Origin: Vibrio marinisediminis | GTDB lineage: Bacteria > Pseudomonadota > Gammaproteobacteria > Enterobacterales > Vibrionaceae | Assembly: GCF_014050145.1 (NCBI RefSeq) | Contig: NZ_JACFYF010000011.1 | Span: 58,120 to 122,119 of the forward strand | Direction of reading: 5' to 3' | Length of the DNA stretch: 64,000 nt | In this document: in pieces, positions 8,574-16,672 of the stretch | Position numbering within the stretch: the stretch's first letter is position 1 | How the letters are laid out: each line of letters starts with the position of its first letter | Notes under the pieces: model-generated | Database searches by the model: none | Told to the model about the DNA's origin: nothing | The model's input: only the letters and a program-made list of their open reading frames with translations | Made by a program: the position numbers and the translations under genes

Positions 8574-9428
8574 GTGGAGAAAGTACAAGCAGTTATCGAT
8601 TTTCTTCTTGCTCATAAAGTTATATTTTCTGTTGTTATCATCACCATCATTTCCATAATCCGTCGATTTACTCTTTCCAAGATTCGCGGTGATGTTGCAT
8701 TTGTCTCTGAAGACCAACGTAAATGGATGTCTCGAACTAAAAATGGTTCATTTACGACTATCGTTTTATTGCTATTCATACTTTGGCAATCCGAACTCAA
8801 TGAGTTTGCTCTTTCTTTAACTGCCATTGCGGTTGCGGTTGTTGTCGCGAGCAAAGAAATTATTCTTTGTTTTACTGGTTCAATTCAAAGAGCGAGTTCA
8901 CGCTCGTTTAGAATTGGTGACTGGATTGAAGTGGGTAAGTTGTGCGGTGAAGTCATCGAGCACAATATGATGGCCACCGTCATTCAAGAAATCGATTTAT
9001 ACCATGGGCAATATCATTTCACAGGGAAAACAGCGACGTTGCCAAACAGTATGTTCTTCACATACCCAGTTAAAAATTTAAATTTCATGAAGCGTTTTGT
9101 CTACCATGATTTTTCTATTGTGGTGCGGGACTTTGTCAACCTTTACCCAATGCTACCTGAGATGATTGGTAAAATTGAAGACCATTGTATGGATTTTATT
9201 GAGGTCGCTCGTCGTTATAATTCTATTATTGAGCGACATGCCGGAGTCGACTTACCGGGTTCAGAACCTCATATTCACATCAATAGCACTCCTACGGGTG
9301 AACAAGCGATACATGTGATGATCTTTTGCCCAACGGAGCAGGCTAACCATATCGAGCAGCTTATTCGTCGAGATTTTATGGAGCTGTATGAAGAACGTTT
9401 CGCTGAGAAAGTGAAAACAGAACAATAG
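8574..9428 (+). CDS. MscS-family small-conductance mechanosensitive channel
   Basis: An inner-membrane tension-gated channel of 284 residues. Three hydrophobic segments are visible (about 10-28, 58-75 and 80-100); the third corresponds to the pore-lining helix and runs into the beta domain, with FRIGDWIEVGKLCGEVIEH and then KTATLPNSMFFTYPVKNLNF, the two hallmarks of the family. The remaining C-terminal part is the alpha-beta vestibule. The GTG start is supported by ACAGGAG 7 bases upstream. The N-terminal segment between helices is hydrophilic (SEDQRKWMSR). It could relieve hypo-osmotic stress; ectoine genes elsewhere in the window handle the opposite stress. Confidence 0.88.
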   Translation: MEKVQAVIDFLLAHKVIFSVVIITIISIIRRFTLSKIRGDVAFVSEDQRKWMSRTKNGSFTTIVLLLFILWQSELNEFALSLTAIAVAVVVASKEIILCFTGSIQRASSRSFRIGDWIEVGKLCGEVIEHNMMATVIQEIDLYHGQYHFTGKTATLPNSMFFTYPVKNLNFMKRFVYHDFSIVVRDFVNLYPMLPEMIGKIEDHCMDFIEVARRYNSIIERHAGVDLPGSEPHIHINSTPTGEQAIHVMIFCPTEQANHIEQLIRRDFMELYEERFAEKVKTEQ

Positions 9429-9455
9429 CCTATAATTTCTACATCTATCAATAAG

Positions 9456-9484
9456 GGTTAGGATGTAAAAGATTAATCCTAACC
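9456..9484. repeat. Inverted repeat after the channel gene
   Basis: GGTTAGGAT and ATCCTAACC pair perfectly across 11 bases. No T-tract follows on either strand, so it is at best a weak terminator or an RNA-stabilising hairpin. Confidence 0.5.
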
Positions 9485-9716
9485 ATAAATAATCCCAATG
9501 GAACTTTGTATTCATAGGGAGTAATGTGCGCCTACGTGCTTATATGTCACGGCTTGTTGTTATCGGATACTAAGTCATGGCATAGGTACGTTGGAATTTG
9601 GCGCAGTTGATAGAACAACGACCTCAGCAATGAGGGACTCCGCAAGGGATTATTAGGGGCGGCATTTCTATTTGCATGGCTTATAAAAACGCAAATATAA
9701 GAGATAAAACCCTCAC

Positions 9717-11747
9717 ATGAATTTTCAATCCCTCTATCGAGTGATAGCGAGTACATCAGAAAATAGTTACATTAATGGCTTGTGTAATGTCTTTCTGATG
9801 CTTCTGCCGATCAGCTTACTTTCAGCATTTTGTATGCTCATTGGTAATGGTTTAACCATGATCGGCATGATGGAATTATCAGACAAGGTTCTATTGATTA
9901 GTACTTTGATCTGGAAGCTTTTTCCTATTCTTCTGGTGGTTTATTATTCGCAGTTTTTGGCAACATTGCACAAAACATCCCGTACAAATGTGATTACCCC
10001 TTCACTACTTATTTACGTATTACTTGGTCACGAGTGGGGTCTGCTGCACTCGGGCTCAATGATTCCAACCAATTATCCCTTAGCCATTTTTATCCCGCTG
10101 CTCGTCAGTAAAACGACAGAGATTTTAGAGCGCAAAAAGTTGTTTATGGAAAGTGAACTACCTAACGTAGTTGACCAGACCATTAACCTTGTTGGCGCTT
10201 GTATCTTCATGGTGGTGTTGTTCGCGGGAGCAGGCTTCTTGTTCAAAGGTTGGATTCAATCAATCGGTGAGTTTGTTCGACTCATTCCTAGCCTTGATGA
10301 ATACTCATTGGGTGACGCTCTACTATACGAATTGGTCCGTAACTTATTTTGGAGTATCGGCGTAAACGGCCATATTATTCTGGCACCGCTAAAAAATGAA
10401 CTGTACGAATTTACCAATCAAAGCTTTGAGCTCTACGCAACGTTTGGTACACCGTTACCAATTTTGACGAGCAATTTTTACGATATTTACGCAGGGATAG
10501 GCGGGGCGGGCAATACGCTAAGCTTAGTTTTGTGTATGTTACTGTTTACTCGAAATAAGGGTTATCGCGCTCTTGCTATCGCGACATTATTCCTTAGTAT
10601 TTTCAATATTAATGAACCAATATTGTTTGGATTGCCGGTCATTTTTAACCCTGTACTGGTGATTCCCTTCTTGTTGGCACCCATTGCTGGTTTAACGTTG
10701 GCGTACATTGCGACGTCACTCGGCTGGGTTGACCCAATTTCAACCATTGTCAGTTGGATGACACCGGCATTCTTTAGTGGTTATCTAGCAACAGGTAATG
10801 ATCTTTCGGCGTCTGTTTTGCAGTTAGTGATCGTATTAGTAGGCATTGCTATTTATCTGCCTTTCTTCAAGCAAATGGACAAGGTTGTCGGTTCTAACGC
10901 TATTTTTACCAAAGGTTTGTCGGATAACTTTTTTAACTATCGTGATCTTGGCAATAGCCGTACGGTGATGGGCGTACTGCCCCAAATGAGTTCGAATTTA
11001 GCTGCGCAGCGTGATATTAGCCAGCTACAGAAAACCGGTGAATTTGTTCTGTTTTATCAACCTCAATATGACATGACTCGTCGTTGTGTGAACTCATTAG
11101 AAGTGTTGATACGCCACCGTAGTTACGATGGAAAAATTACACCACCAATTTTCTTGTCCAACTTTGCTAAACTGGGGTTAACCTCAGAATTGGATCTATG
11201 GGTGGTTAAGCAAGCATTAAACGAAGTGAGTCCGCTTGCTGCAAACCCAAACTTTAAAGTATCAATTAATATTTCGCCAGACACATTTCTGATTGAAGGT
11301 TTTGCCAAAATAGTCACCAATTTAATTGAGAAAAGTAGCTTATCTTTCAGCCAAGTTGAATTTGAAATCACCGAAGACTTGTTGATTCAAGATGAAGAAA
11401 AAACCTGGTCAGTACTACAAGAATTGCGTCGAATGGGTATTCGAATTGCTCTTGATGACTTCGGTGCTGGGTACTCTTCAATTGGTTACTTGAGCCGTTA
11501 CGAGTTTGATAAAGTGAAAATCGATCGCTCTTTAGTGCTTAACTTAAATCAGAAAAACGGCAAAGAGATGTTCAGTTTAACCAGCCAACTTGTGCGAACA
11601 ACAGGTGCTGAGATTGTGGTTGAAGGTGTTGAACTGCAGGAAGAAATTGACTTTATGGTCGCTCAAAATATACATCTAATCCAGGGTTTCTATTTTTACA
11701 AACCGATGCCATTCGAAGAAGTGGTTGAGAAAAGTCTATTTTGCTAG
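9717..11747 (+). CDS. PTS EIIC-like membrane domain fused to an EAL phosphodiesterase
   Basis: A 676-residue two-part protein. Residues about 1-400 form a polytopic membrane domain resembling the EIIC of lactose/cellobiose phosphotransferase systems (FTNQSFELYATFGTPLPILT, then FNINEPILFGLPVIFNP, the typical NEP/FG-P region). Residues about 430-670 are an EAL domain with all usual catalytic residues visible: EVLIR, the Asn in SINIS, EFEITED, ALDDFGAGYSS, KIDRS, VVEGVE and QGFYFYKP. It should hydrolyse c-di-GMP. No EIIA or EIIB domain is fused or adjacent, so the EIIC part may sense rather than transport a sugar (inference). Weak ribosome site; own terminator. Confidence 0.92.
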   Translation: MNFQSLYRVIASTSENSYINGLCNVFLMLLPISLLSAFCMLIGNGLTMIGMMELSDKVLLISTLIWKLFPILLVVYYSQFLATLHKTSRTNVITPSLLIYVLLGHEWGLLHSGSMIPTNYPLAIFIPLLVSKTTEILERKKLFMESELPNVVDQTINLVGACIFMVVLFAGAGFLFKGWIQSIGEFVRLIPSLDEYSLGDALLYELVRNLFWSIGVNGHIILAPLKNELYEFTNQSFELYATFGTPLPILTSNFYDIYAGIGGAGNTLSLVLCMLLFTRNKGYRALAIATLFLSIFNINEPILFGLPVIFNPVLVIPFLLAPIAGLTLAYIATSLGWVDPISTIVSWMTPAFFSGYLATGNDLSASVLQLVIVLVGIAIYLPFFKQMDKVVGSNAIFTKGLSDNFFNYRDLGNSRTVMGVLPQMSSNLAAQRDISQLQKTGEFVLFYQPQYDMTRRCVNSLEVLIRHRSYDGKITPPIFLSNFAKLGLTSELDLWVVKQALNEVSPLAANPNFKVSINISPDTFLIEGFAKIVTNLIEKSSLSFSQVEFEITEDLLIQDEEKTWSVLQELRRMGIRIALDDFGAGYSSIGYLSRYEFDKVKIDRSLVLNLNQKNGKEMFSLTSQLVRTTGAEIVVEGVELQEEIDFMVAQNIHLIQGFYFYKPMPFEEVVEKSLFC

Positions 11748-11765
11748 TGTGAACATTTAAAGAAG

Positions 11766-11790
11766 AAGAGGGCGTGATGCCCTCTTTTTT
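11766..11790 (+). terminator. Intrinsic terminator after the EIIC-EAL gene
   Basis: AAGAGGGC pairs with GCCCTCTT around GTGAT, followed by T residues. Confidence 0.9.
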
Positions 11791-11844
11791 AATGCTTGAA
11801 TTTTGAACTCTAGGTTTGCCTAAACGGAAGGATGCAAGGTTTGG

Positions 11845-12183
11845 CTACTCGATGATTTGCTCAAATAGCTGAATAAATTGCTTGGCAGAATTTGTATTCA
11901 CTCGGTAACACGTTTTGGGTGGATTAGGTTCGGCAATAATAAATCCAGCCATTTTTAGAATACGTAAGTGTTCAGAAACGGTCGATTGGGCTAAACCAAG
12001 TTGAGATACCAATTCACTGTTTAAGCAGCCACCCTTTCTTTCTAGTACCAGCAGTGTTTTTAAAATACGTACACGAGCGGGATGCGAAAGTGCTTTTGCT
12101 TGTGTGGCAAATTGTTGCTCCAATTCGAGCTGTTGTTGGTTGGCTTGCAGTAAAGATGCATCAGTCGAATTACATAGGTCCAT
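11845..12183 (-). CDS. ArsR/SmtB-family transcriptional regulator
   Basis: A 112-residue dimeric winged-helix repressor. The recognition segment is visible as ALSHPARVRILKTLL, then SELVSQLGLAQSTVSEHLRI, then a beta wing GFIIAEPNPPKTCYRVN. Two Cys are present near positions 4 and 53, the second in KGGCLNSELV, but not the CxC metal site of ArsR or CadC, so redox or small-molecule sensing is as likely as metals. A near-perfect 16-base palindrome 19 bases before the start codon points to autoregulation. No efflux or detoxification gene lies next to it. Confidence 0.88.
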   Translation of the reverse strand: MDLCNSTDASLLQANQQQLELEQQFATQAKALSHPARVRILKTLLVLERKGGCLNSELVSQLGLAQSTVSEHLRILKMAGFIIAEPNPPKTCYRVNTNSAKQFIQLFEQIIE

Positions 12184-12201
12184 ATTCAGTCTAAACAGTT
12201 A

Positions 12202-12217
12202 ATCGTTAATTGACGAT
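12202..12217. promoter_or_regulatory. Candidate operator of the ArsR-type regulator
   Basis: ATCGTTAATTGACGAT is palindromic except for one base pair. Size, symmetry and position just upstream of the arsR-like gene are those of ArsR-family operators. Binding is inferred. Confidence 0.55.
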
Positions 12218-12319
12218 ATGATAGGAGCATACCGTTCTTCGATCAAGTCCTGCCTGTTGAAAGCACCCCAGCATGAAAACAGGTGTTCTTTGTTATCGAA
12301 TCATAAAGAGGGGGATGCT

Positions 12320-12940
12320 TTAACCGTGGTTAAACCGATTATGATGAATGAAGTGCTCGATCTGCTGAGGAACAAACGAATTATAGATAAGACTGGTGTG
12401 CGAGCTAGGCGTTTGAATGTGGTCTGTCATACCGTCAATTCGAGTTTCTTCTACGGTCACCGTGCCATCAGACATTATGGTTCTATCCATCATTAAAAGT
12501 GCTCGGGCACCGACAGGGAGTGTGCCTGCAATACAGCCTAGTTTTTGTGGGAAATCCCATCGGTCTTCATGAATATTCAGCCCATGTTCGGGTGAGTTGC
12601 CGAGTATCGCATCAATACCCAACTCTCTAATTCGATGTACTATCGATGCGCCCCTAATTGGGGTTCCAATGGTGATAACATGGCTAATCTCCTTGGTATT
12701 GCTCTGCCTTTCAGCTAAATAGCTTTTAATGATTAAGCCACCAAGGCTATGACCAACTAGTATATTTGTGCAATCTGGCGATAGAGCACGATCAATCTTA
12801 TTAAAAACACGCTGTTTTTCAATCGCTAGAGTGTTGTAGGTAATTACTTGGGTGTGAGCCCCTAACTTACGTAGCTTATGACTGAGAGGTTGCATAACTA
12901 AACCATGCATATATAACCCATGTAATATGATGATCTTCAT
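12320..12940 (-). CDS. Alpha/beta-hydrolase, lipase/esterase-like
   Basis: A 206-residue soluble hydrolase. It starts MKIIILHGLYMHGLVMQPLS, with the HG oxyanion region, and carries the nucleophile elbow VGHSLGGLI with Ser at about residue 65. An Asp or Glu and the His in SSHTSLI near residue 180 would complete the triad. It resembles small PGAP1-like or acyltransferase-type hydrolases. There is no signal peptide, so it acts in the cytosol; the substrate is unknown. GGGGGC precedes the ATG. It lies on the same strand as the ArsR regulator, separated by the operator palindrome. Confidence 0.8.
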   Translation of the reverse strand: MKIIILHGLYMHGLVMQPLSHKLRKLGAHTQVITYNTLAIEKQRVFNKIDRALSPDCTNILVGHSLGGLIIKSYLAERQSNTKEISHVITIGTPIRGASIVHRIRELGIDAILGNSPEHGLNIHEDRWDFPQKLGCIAGTLPVGARALLMMDRTIMSDGTVTVEETRIDGMTDHIQTPSSHTSLIYNSFVPQQIEHFIHHNRFNHG

Positions 12941-13039
12941 TGCTGCCCCCGCGTTACGTTTAGTCTCTGCGATTATAATGGCATGCTTGAAGCTAGGAAA
13001 CGATGTGATTTGTCATTTTTGACATTGATTTGTCTAGAA

Positions 13040-13120
13040 TTTGGCGTTGATGTTCGGGAGGGAACGATCAGCATAAGCGCAATCGCAGTCTTGTCGGACA
13101 TAATGAACATCAACGCCAAA
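13040..13120. repeat. Perfect 16-base inverted repeat with a 49-base loop
   Basis: TTTGGCGTTGATGTTC at 13040-13055 and its exact reverse complement at 13105-13120 lie between the end of the lactate permease gene and the hydrolase gene. Neither strand has a T-tract after it, so it is not a standard terminator. It may be a structured RNA, a protein site or remnant termini of a small element. Confidence 0.7.
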
Positions 13121-13182
13121 AGCGGTAAAACTTGTCAATCATTACCGAGCGAAGCTTTTGGGGCTCCACTCGTTACAATGGT

Positions 13183-14874
13183 CTATTTCATTAATACGTC
13201 GCTGAACTGGAAACCATAGATGATCACTAGACCAATAATTCCTGTCATTACTAAGTAATAGAATGTTGGGATTATGGTTTTTCGTAGCGTTGCACCTTCT
13301 CTACCAAGCAGTCCGACCGTCGCTGACGCCGCGACGACGTTGTGAATCGCAATCATATTACCTGCGGCTGCACCGACGGCTTGCAGGGCGACAACCACTA
13401 CGCTAGAGATGGTAAGCGTTTGGGCTACTTCAAACTGGAATTGGCTGAACATCATATTGGAAACGGTATTTGATCCGGCAATAAACGCACCTAAGGCTCC
13501 AACCGTCGCACTTAGGGCTGGGAAAGCGCTGCCAACAGTGCTCGCCGCAAAGTTCGCTGTCGTTACCGGCATGCTGGCTAGATCGGCACCGTTCACACCA
13601 GAGTTAATAAAGATACGTACCATAGGAATAGTGAAAAGTAACACGAAGCCCGCCCCAACAAGAGTCTTGCTCGATTCAGTGAAAGCCGCACCAAGTGGTT
13701 TGATACTTTTTGCTTGTAGCAACACAGCAACAAGCGCAACAAAAACCAAGATACCACCGGGTAAGTAGAGCGGTTGAATTGCGGTGCTAATTCCGACTTC
13801 GCCCAGAATGTTGCTAAACGATAAGCTCACATCCGTTAGCATGCCTTTAAATTGTGTACTAACGCGGCTAGCAACTAACACAACTGCCAAAAGTACGTAA
13901 GGTGCCCATGCGCGAACTAAGCTCATTGGTTTGTTTGTGTCATTCTTCAGTTCAATCTTCAGTGAACCAAGCCATTCTGCTGGCCACTTATCTTCAGATT
14001 CGAAATCCCATTTAGTTTTAGGAACTAAGAATCCTTTCTTCGCCGCTGATACCACGATGGCTAAGCCAAACAAACCGCCAATTAGAGAAGGGAACTCGGC
14101 ACCTAAAAAGACACCGGTTAGCGCGTAAGGAATGGTAAAAGCAACACCTGCGAATAGCGCGAACGGAAGAATGTCTAAACCTTCACGCCAGCTTTTGTTT
14201 TTGCCAAAGAAGCGGGTCAACATCATTGCCATTAGCACTGGGATTAGCGTACCAACACAAGCATGGATTAGCGCAACGCTAGAAGTGATTTGCTGTAGGT
14301 AGATATCCCAGCTAGAACCATTTTCGATTAACGCATTGCCGATGAGGTGCGTATCTAACCCTTTATTTACCCCAACAATGATAGGTGTTCCTACCGCTCC
14401 AAACGATACCGGTGTCGATTGAATCATCATCCCCATTAATACCGCTGCTAGGGCAGGGAATCCAATTGCAACCAGTAAAGGAGCAGCAATGGCTGCCGGT
14501 GTGCCAAAGCCTGATGCACCTTCAATGAATGAGCCGAAGCACCAAGCGATAATGATGGCTTGTACGCGACGGTCTTCTGATATATCCGTAAAACCATTGC
14601 GAATGGTCGTGATCGCACCGGTGTGTTTAAGGGTGTTTAGTAAAAAGATGGCACCAAATACGATCCAAAGAACAGAGACGGTGATCCCCAGCCCCTGAAA
14701 TATAGAAGCGATGACTCGAGTGGTCGACATGTCCCAAAATAATAGGGCAATGGCGACAGTTAGACCAAACGCGACAGGCATCGCGCGTTTTGCTGGCCAA
14801 TCAAGACCAACAAGAAGTATCGCTGCCACCAGTATCGGTGAAAATGCGACAAGTGCTAAGAGTGTTTCATTCAT
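13183..14874 (-). CDS. L-lactate permease (LctP/LldP family)
   Basis: A proton-coupled importer of L-lactate and related 2-hydroxy acids in the inner membrane. The 563 residues have about 12-14 hydrophobic segments and the family's conserved loops, for example [20 protein letters not shown] and [18 protein letters not shown] near residues 110-170. Near the C-terminus comes [19 protein letters not shown], a hallmark of this family. A divergent LysR gene 161 bases away is its likely regulator. No lactate dehydrogenase gene is adjacent, unlike many lactate operons. The glycolate permease paralogue is an alternative substrate assignment. Confidence 0.92.
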   Translation of the reverse strand: MNETLLALVAFSPILVAAILLVGLDWPAKRAMPVAFGLTVAIALLFWDMSTTRVIASIFQGLGITVSVLWIVFGAIFLLNTLKHTGAITTIRNGFTDISEDRRVQAIIIAWCFGSFIEGASGFGTPAAIAAPLLVAIGFPALAAVLMGMMIQSTPVSFGAVGTPIIVGVNKGLDTHLIGNALIENGSSWDIYLQQITSSVALIHACVGTLIPVLMAMMLTRFFGKNKSWREGLDILPFALFAGVAFTIPYALTGVFLGAEFPSLIGGLFGLAIVVSAAKKGFLVPKTKWDFESEDKWPAEWLGSLKIELKNDTNKPMSLVRAWAPYVLLAVVLVASRVSTQFKGMLTDVSLSFSNILGEVGISTAIQPLYLPGGILVFVALVAVLLQAKSIKPLGAAFTESSKTLVGAGFVLLFTIPMVRIFINSGVNGADLASMPVTTANFAASTVGSAFPALSATVGALGAFIAGSNTVSNMMFSQFQFEVAQTLTISSVVVVALQAVGAAAGNMIAIHNVVAASATVGLLGREGATLRKTIIPTFYYLVMTGIIGLVIIYGFQFSDVLMK

Positions 14875-14997
14875 GGAGTACTTCCTTTCTCGGGCAGAAC
14901 AAACAAAGGCTGACGGTTGATTTTTTATTAGAATATTTGTGTTTTTATTGTTAACTCGATGTGAATCTTACGCTTTATTTTTTGTTGATATAGAGAG

Positions 14998-15011
14998 ATA
15001 ATGAAAATTAT
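14998..15011. promoter_or_regulatory. Small dyad in the lactate permease / LysR divergent promoter
   Basis: ATAAT-GAAA-ATTAT, an AT-rich dyad 24 bases before the LysR start and in the shared promoter. LysR proteins often bind such short dyads, but AT-rich palindromes also arise by chance. Confidence 0.25.
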
Positions 15012-15035
15012 TAGTTCCAAAAATGGTGTAATCAG

Positions 15036-15935
15036 ATGCGTGCCGATGATTTAATTTTGTTTTCTCAAGTTTTTGAGCTTGGCAGTTTTAGTAAGGTAGC
15101 GGAGCAAAATAATCTTACAAACTCAGTGGTTAGCAAGAGAATCGCTCGTTTGGAAGAGCAGGCTGGTGTCCAATTACTCTATCGAACCACACGAAAGTTG
15201 ACCTTAACCGAAGCAGGACGAGCTTTGTTACAGGGTGCCAAAAATGTGAAGCAAGCCACTCAAGAAGCCGTCGATTCAGTCTCTGGATTTGGTGAGAGAG
15301 TGACCGGGCATATAAAAATGTCGGTTCCTACGATTTCTGGGGATCTGTTATTAGCTCAAGCGGTTGCTGAATTTTGCAATATGCACCCAGGTTTAACCGT
15401 CGATATGTCGTTAGACAACCGCTTTGTGGATTTAGTGGATGGTGGATATGACTTAGTGATTAGAACCGGATACTTAGAAGACTCGAGCCTGATTGCACGC
15501 CATATCATTGATTCGCAGTGGGTGGTGTGTGCATCACCAGAATATATTGCAAGGTACAGCAAACCGCAAAGTCCGAATGATCTACTGACACACAATTGTT
15601 TGCAATATGCTTACCAAACAACGGGCGCAAGCGAGTGGGAATTTAAAGGCAGCAAAAAAAATAAGATTATTCGAGTGACCGGAAACTTCTCAACAGATAA
15701 CGCCACGGCGCTAAGAAAAGCGGCATTAGGCGGTTATGGTATTGCCTATATGCCACGTTGCTTGGTCTATCATGATTTAAATAGTGGAGACTTGATCGAC
15801 TTGTTTCCCGAACAAGTGGGTAAACGCCTTGGCATTTATGCGGTTTATCCCTTTACCCGCCAACCACCTAAGAAAGTTAAGTTGTTAATAGAACACATTA
15901 AGACGCGCTATCTCGAAAATGCTCATTATTTTTAA
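15036..15935 (+). CDS. LysR-family transcriptional regulator
   Basis: A 299-residue regulator with an N-terminal winged helix-turn-helix (ADDLILFSQVFELGSFSKVA, then NSVVSKRIARLEEQAGVQLL), a linker helix and a C-terminal periplasmic-binding-like effector domain (residues about 90-295) with VKMSVPTISG-like start and GGYGIAYMPRCLVY near the end. It belongs to the group resembling CrgA/DmlR-type regulators. It is divergent from the L-lactate permease gene, so control of lactate uptake, with lactate or a related acid as effector, is the natural inference. The start codon has no strong ribosome site. Confidence 0.9.
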   Translation: MRADDLILFSQVFELGSFSKVAEQNNLTNSVVSKRIARLEEQAGVQLLYRTTRKLTLTEAGRALLQGAKNVKQATQEAVDSVSGFGERVTGHIKMSVPTISGDLLLAQAVAEFCNMHPGLTVDMSLDNRFVDLVDGGYDLVIRTGYLEDSSLIARHIIDSQWVVCASPEYIARYSKPQSPNDLLTHNCLQYAYQTTGASEWEFKGSKKNKIIRVTGNFSTDNATALRKAALGGYGIAYMPRCLVYHDLNSGDLIDLFPEQVGKRLGIYAVYPFTRQPPKKVKLLIEHIKTRYLENAHYF

Positions 15936-15964
15936 CTTTGACGAAATAGGACTGTGCGCGCGAG

Positions 15965-16459
15965 TTAATTGACCAGCGCTACTGGCGTCGACATTGGCTG
16001 AGCGCCTCTTAGGGTATCGAAATAGTGTTGAGCTTTTTGCAGCAACTCATATTCAAACATCCAACTTGCGCTTCTTTGTGAACAGCAGAATGCACCGATG
16101 TGATTAAGTAGGTCATGATTGCTTTTGGCAATCAGATGCTCGAGAGAGTTAATCAATTCACATCGCTCGATAGTCAGAAATTGAAATAACGCATAGGCTC
16201 TATTTAAACAATCGAAAGCGGCTTGATATTGACCCATACGATTCAATATTTGTGACTGGGAAACCGCAGCATCACGATAGGTTGTGATCATGCAAACAAA
16301 TTGACAAGGTTTGGTGTTTTCGTCAGCAATGGCGGCTTGGATATGAATGGGTAGCTGTGGCAGCACTTGATCGTATAGATACTGGGCTTCAGGCCAATGC
16401 CCCTGTTCAAGCAACTGTTGTGCTTTTAGGTAGTGGTTCCAACACTGTGGAAGATCCAT
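15965..16459 (-). CDS. TPR-like hypothetical protein
   Basis: A 164-residue soluble, helical protein. Two segments look like tetratricopeptide helices: LKAQQLLEQGHWPEAQYLYD near the start and ILNRMGQYQAAFDCLNRAYA in the middle, so a protein-protein interaction role is likely. Several Cys are present, without a metal-binding spacing. The ATG at 16459 is chosen because GAGGAG lies 9 bases upstream; a start 13 codons earlier has only a weak site. It is divergent from the Lon-like protease gene, and could be a partner of it, but that is only positional. I do not recognise a named family. Confidence 0.75.
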   Translation of the reverse strand: MDLPQCWNHYLKAQQLLEQGHWPEAQYLYDQVLPQLPIHIQAAIADENTKPCQFVCMITTYRDAAVSQSQILNRMGQYQAAFDCLNRAYALFQFLTIERCELINSLEHLIAKSNHDLLNHIGAFCCSQRSASWMFEYELLQKAQHYFDTLRGAQPMSTPVALVN

Positions 16460-16672
16460 ACTGATCAACTCCTCACTTACAATTACATTTACGCTCAACG
16501 CGATTGAAACTCATTTAAATGCAAATGAATATCAATTGCAAATAAAAAGTTATTAAATACAACTTGACTATTATTTGAGCGGTTAAACCTGATTACAGTC
16601 TAAGTCACTAAAATGTAAATGGAATTCAACTACACTGTGAATTAGGACACGCGCAGTGATAAGGAAATGAAG

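Noticed and set aside
9547-9756. 69-codon minus-strand frame overlapping the start of the EIIC-EAL gene
   Set aside because: Overlaps a strong gene on the other strand and has no ribosome site.
12218-12496. 92-codon plus-strand frame over the end of the hydrolase gene
   Set aside because: Antisense shadow of the hydrolase, without its own start signal.
12983-13219. 78-codon plus-strand frame between hydrolase and lactate permease
   Set aside because: It runs through the inverted repeat and into the end of the permease gene; no ribosome site.
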